Shown piece by piece: positions 62,528-64,000 of a stretch of 64,000 nt of DNA (within the stretch, counting starts at the first letter, position 1; the number at the start of each line of letters is the position of its first letter). The notes under the pieces were generated by a model. The model had not been told where the DNA came from. It saw only the letters and a list, made by a program, of their open reading frames with translations, and made no database searches. Made by a program: the position numbers and the translations under genes. The stretch lies in NCBI RefSeq assembly GCF_024453815.1, contig NZ_CP072934.1, forward strand, positions 1,612,001 to 1,676,000. Reading direction: 5' to 3'. Source of the DNA: Corynebacterium pseudogenitalium (lineage in GTDB: Bacteria > Actinomycetota > Actinomycetes > Mycobacteriales > Mycobacteriaceae).

Positions 62528-62696
62528 ACTTCGTGAACTTGAGTTCCAACTAAATCAATAAGAAATTAGTTTCCGCGCTAGTTCGGAGACGATGCACCCA
62601 TTGCCTTGACATTAGGGATACGAAACCAAGACAAGAAAGCAAACACGCCGAAATTCGTCCTTGAGACGGCTGCAGTTACACTCTCGAGGATTGTCA

Positions 62697-63545
62697 TCAA
62701 TCTATCAGTTCGATTTCTGGCGCAACATATCGAGAAATGACTTCCTGCAGAAACACCTCCGCTGGAGCTTTATTGTCCTTCCCTAACAGACGAGCCCACT
62801 CATGATACTGAGGCGATACTTCTTCGGTCATTCCATCAGCAATAATTCTCCCCTTGTGTATCCAGATGCACCGCTCGCAATTTTTTTCAATTTGACCTAT
62901 CGAGTGCGAAACTAAGAATAGGTTGCCTGCCCGATCAAGGACCTCTTCCATCCGTTTGGCGGCTTTAGCCCCGAAGGCTGCATCTCCCGTTGACAATGCT
63001 TCGTCGATAAGGAGGATATCGGGCTTAACCGCAGTTGAGATCGCAAATCCCAATCGCGCAGCCATTCCTGAGGAATACGTAGACATAGGTCGCACAATAG
63101 CTTCTTCTAGCTCAGTCCACTCCGCAATTACTGGAATCTGAGCTCTCGCTTCAGAAGGCGACATTCCCAATGCAAGACAGCCCAGATAGATATTAGACTC
63201 ACCCGAAAGACCCCCCTGCAATGCAGGTGCAACACCCATTAGCACCGGTTGAGAGCGGACTAGAATATGGCCTTCAGTGGGGACTTCGCCTCCAGAAATC
63301 AGCTTTAATAAAGTTGACTTGCCCGAGCCATTGACACCAATGATTCCAATAGATTCTCCTGCTCGGGCCACTAATGAAGCGTTAACCAATGAATCAACAA
63401 TGTGTTTGTTTCTCCCAACACGAACCGTATTCGCATCATCAGAGCGGGATTCACTAATTACATAACGCTTAGAAACGTTTTGAACAACGACATTAGCGAC
63501 CGGTTCTTGCAGCGGTTCTCGTGCGTCATCATGCAAGCCGGACAT
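62697..63545 (-). CDS. ABC transporter ATPase for polysaccharide export (Wzt/TagH type)
   Basis: The 282-residue protein has Walker A GVNGSGKST (about residues 70-78), the signature YSSGMAARLGF (about 158) and Walker B DILLIDEAL (about 178), with the switch His in FLVSHS. The layout fits the Wzt/RfbE family that drives export of O-antigen, teichoic acid or arabinogalactan-type glycans. It lacks a C-terminal carbohydrate-binding domain. It overlaps the permease gene upstream by 17 bases. Confidence 0.94.
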   Translation of the reverse strand: MSGLHDDAREPLQEPVANVVVQNVSKRYVISESRSDDANTVRVGRNKHIVDSLVNASLVARAGESIGIIGVNGSGKSTLLKLISGGEVPTEGHILVRSQPVLMGVAPALQGGLSGESNIYLGCLALGMSPSEARAQIPVIAEWTELEEAIVRPMSTYSSGMAARLGFAISTAVKPDILLIDEALSTGDAAFGAKAAKRMEEVLDRAGNLFLVSHSIGQIEKNCERCIWIHKGRIIADGMTEEVSPQYHEWARLLGKDNKAPAEVFLQEVISRYVAPEIELID

Positions 63546-64000
63546 ACTTTTGCTCCGCTCTCCAAAAAAACAGGAACCCTACCAGCAAAGTACCCATCGT
63601 CCACAGGAGCATTATCCCCCACTCCTGAAAGTCAGGCACTGTCCCGTAAATAGTAGTGTCTCGAATCGCAGTGAGAAAAACATATCCGGGATTATGAAAC
63701 ATAACACTTTGAATCAAGGGCACATGATCAAAACGATCCAGTGAGAACATCACTCCAGATAAGAAAAACCAAGCTTGCGTTGTTATTCCAACTAGTGCCT
63801 TTGTGTCCGGCAACTCAGCAGTAATTCGTGCGGTGAGAAACATCAATCCGCAACCAAATAGGTGAATCATAACATAGAGCGGAATCACAAGAAGTGTAGT
63901 CCAAGTCGGAGGCTTGCCCCATTGCGTAAGAAAAGCCAAAGCAATTGCCACTAACGCTGGCAGCAAATTGTCAATCGCCGCGCGGAGCGTCTGGGAAAAA
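63529..64000 (-). CDS. ABC-2 permease for polysaccharide export (3' part)
   Basis: The frame is open to the window end, so the gene starts beyond 64000 on the minus strand. The 157 visible residues have about four membrane helices (for example TTLLVIPLYVMIHLFGCGLM) and match the C-terminal half of Wzm/TagG-type ABC-2 permeases, including VMFHNPGYVFLTAIRD. Its end overlaps the ATPase gene. Together they make the export complex of this locus. Confidence 0.92.
   Translation of the reverse strand, partial: FSQTLRAAIDNLLPALVAIALAFLTQWGKPPTWTTLLVIPLYVMIHLFGCGLMFLTARITAELPDTKALVGITTQAWFFLSGVMFSLDRFDHVPLIQSVMFHNPGYVFLTAIRDTTIYGTVPDFQEWGIMLLWTMGTLLVGFLFFWRAEQKYVRLA

Overview
The window is chromosomal DNA from a high-GC Corynebacterium. 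Supporting evidence: near full-length identity in layout to C. glutamicum thrC, glnE-glnA2, aceE and acpM-nagD; an actinobacterial RNase P RNA; the block shared with Mycobacterium of RNase HI/phosphatase, zinc-ribbon protein, Nif3, HAD phosphatase, low-molecular-weight tyrosine phosphatase and SURF1; GTG/TTG starts and several leaderless promoters. The species cannot be told from the sequence alone.

Layout. 0-8.6 kb: end of a DUF4143 ATPase, a secreted polysaccharide deacetylase, a tightly overlapping NUDIX/GH25 lysozyme/cutinase operon, a secreted serine protease, thrC and an MFS carrier. 8.6-22.3 kb: core genes (glnE, glnA2, CYTH-CHAD, a degenerate galactokinase homologue, rnpB and the mycobacterial-type conserved block). 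22.3-28.1 kb: accessory DNA. A TetR/DUF3533 export pair sits between two copies of a 90-bp stem-loop repeat, followed by a decayed integrative element next to tRNA-Val (tyrosine integrase, TGA-interrupted NrdH-like remnant, and an AT-rich two-gene unit that resembles the lambda RexA/RexB exclusion system). 28.2-39.7 kb: DUF3052, aceE, envelope proteins, acpM-nagD and a uridine-type nucleoside hydrolase/transporter pair. 39.8-49.7 kb lies between two identical tRNA-Asn genes: an XRE/ImmA regulator unit, a broken ImmA gene with two TAG codons, a DUF3800 protein, an Excalibur protein, and an Escherichia coli csc-type sucrose regulon (LacI regulator, LacY-family permease, GH32 invertase) flanked by 38-bp direct repeats, then an aldehyde dehydrogenase. 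50.5-64 kb: a tRNA with CAU anticodon followed by an AT-richer surface-polysaccharide locus (wecC, IS21-family remnant, FkbH-like HAD/SGNH protein, membrane protein, three glycosyltransferase-type genes including a 1,331-residue multi-domain one, and a Wzm/Wzt-type ABC exporter cut by the window end).

How the parts fit. The polysaccharide genes form one assembly/export system: wecC would make UDP-ManNAcA, the large proteins would assemble glycan, and the ABC pair would export it. The csc unit takes up sucrose by proton symport and cleaves it inside the cell under LacI-type control. The most interesting candidate for an undescribed system is the RexAB-like pair at 25.1-26.6 kb, which would be an abortive-infection module carried by a tRNA-Val element. 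That assignment rests on recalled sequence pattern and architecture and has not been confirmed by a search.
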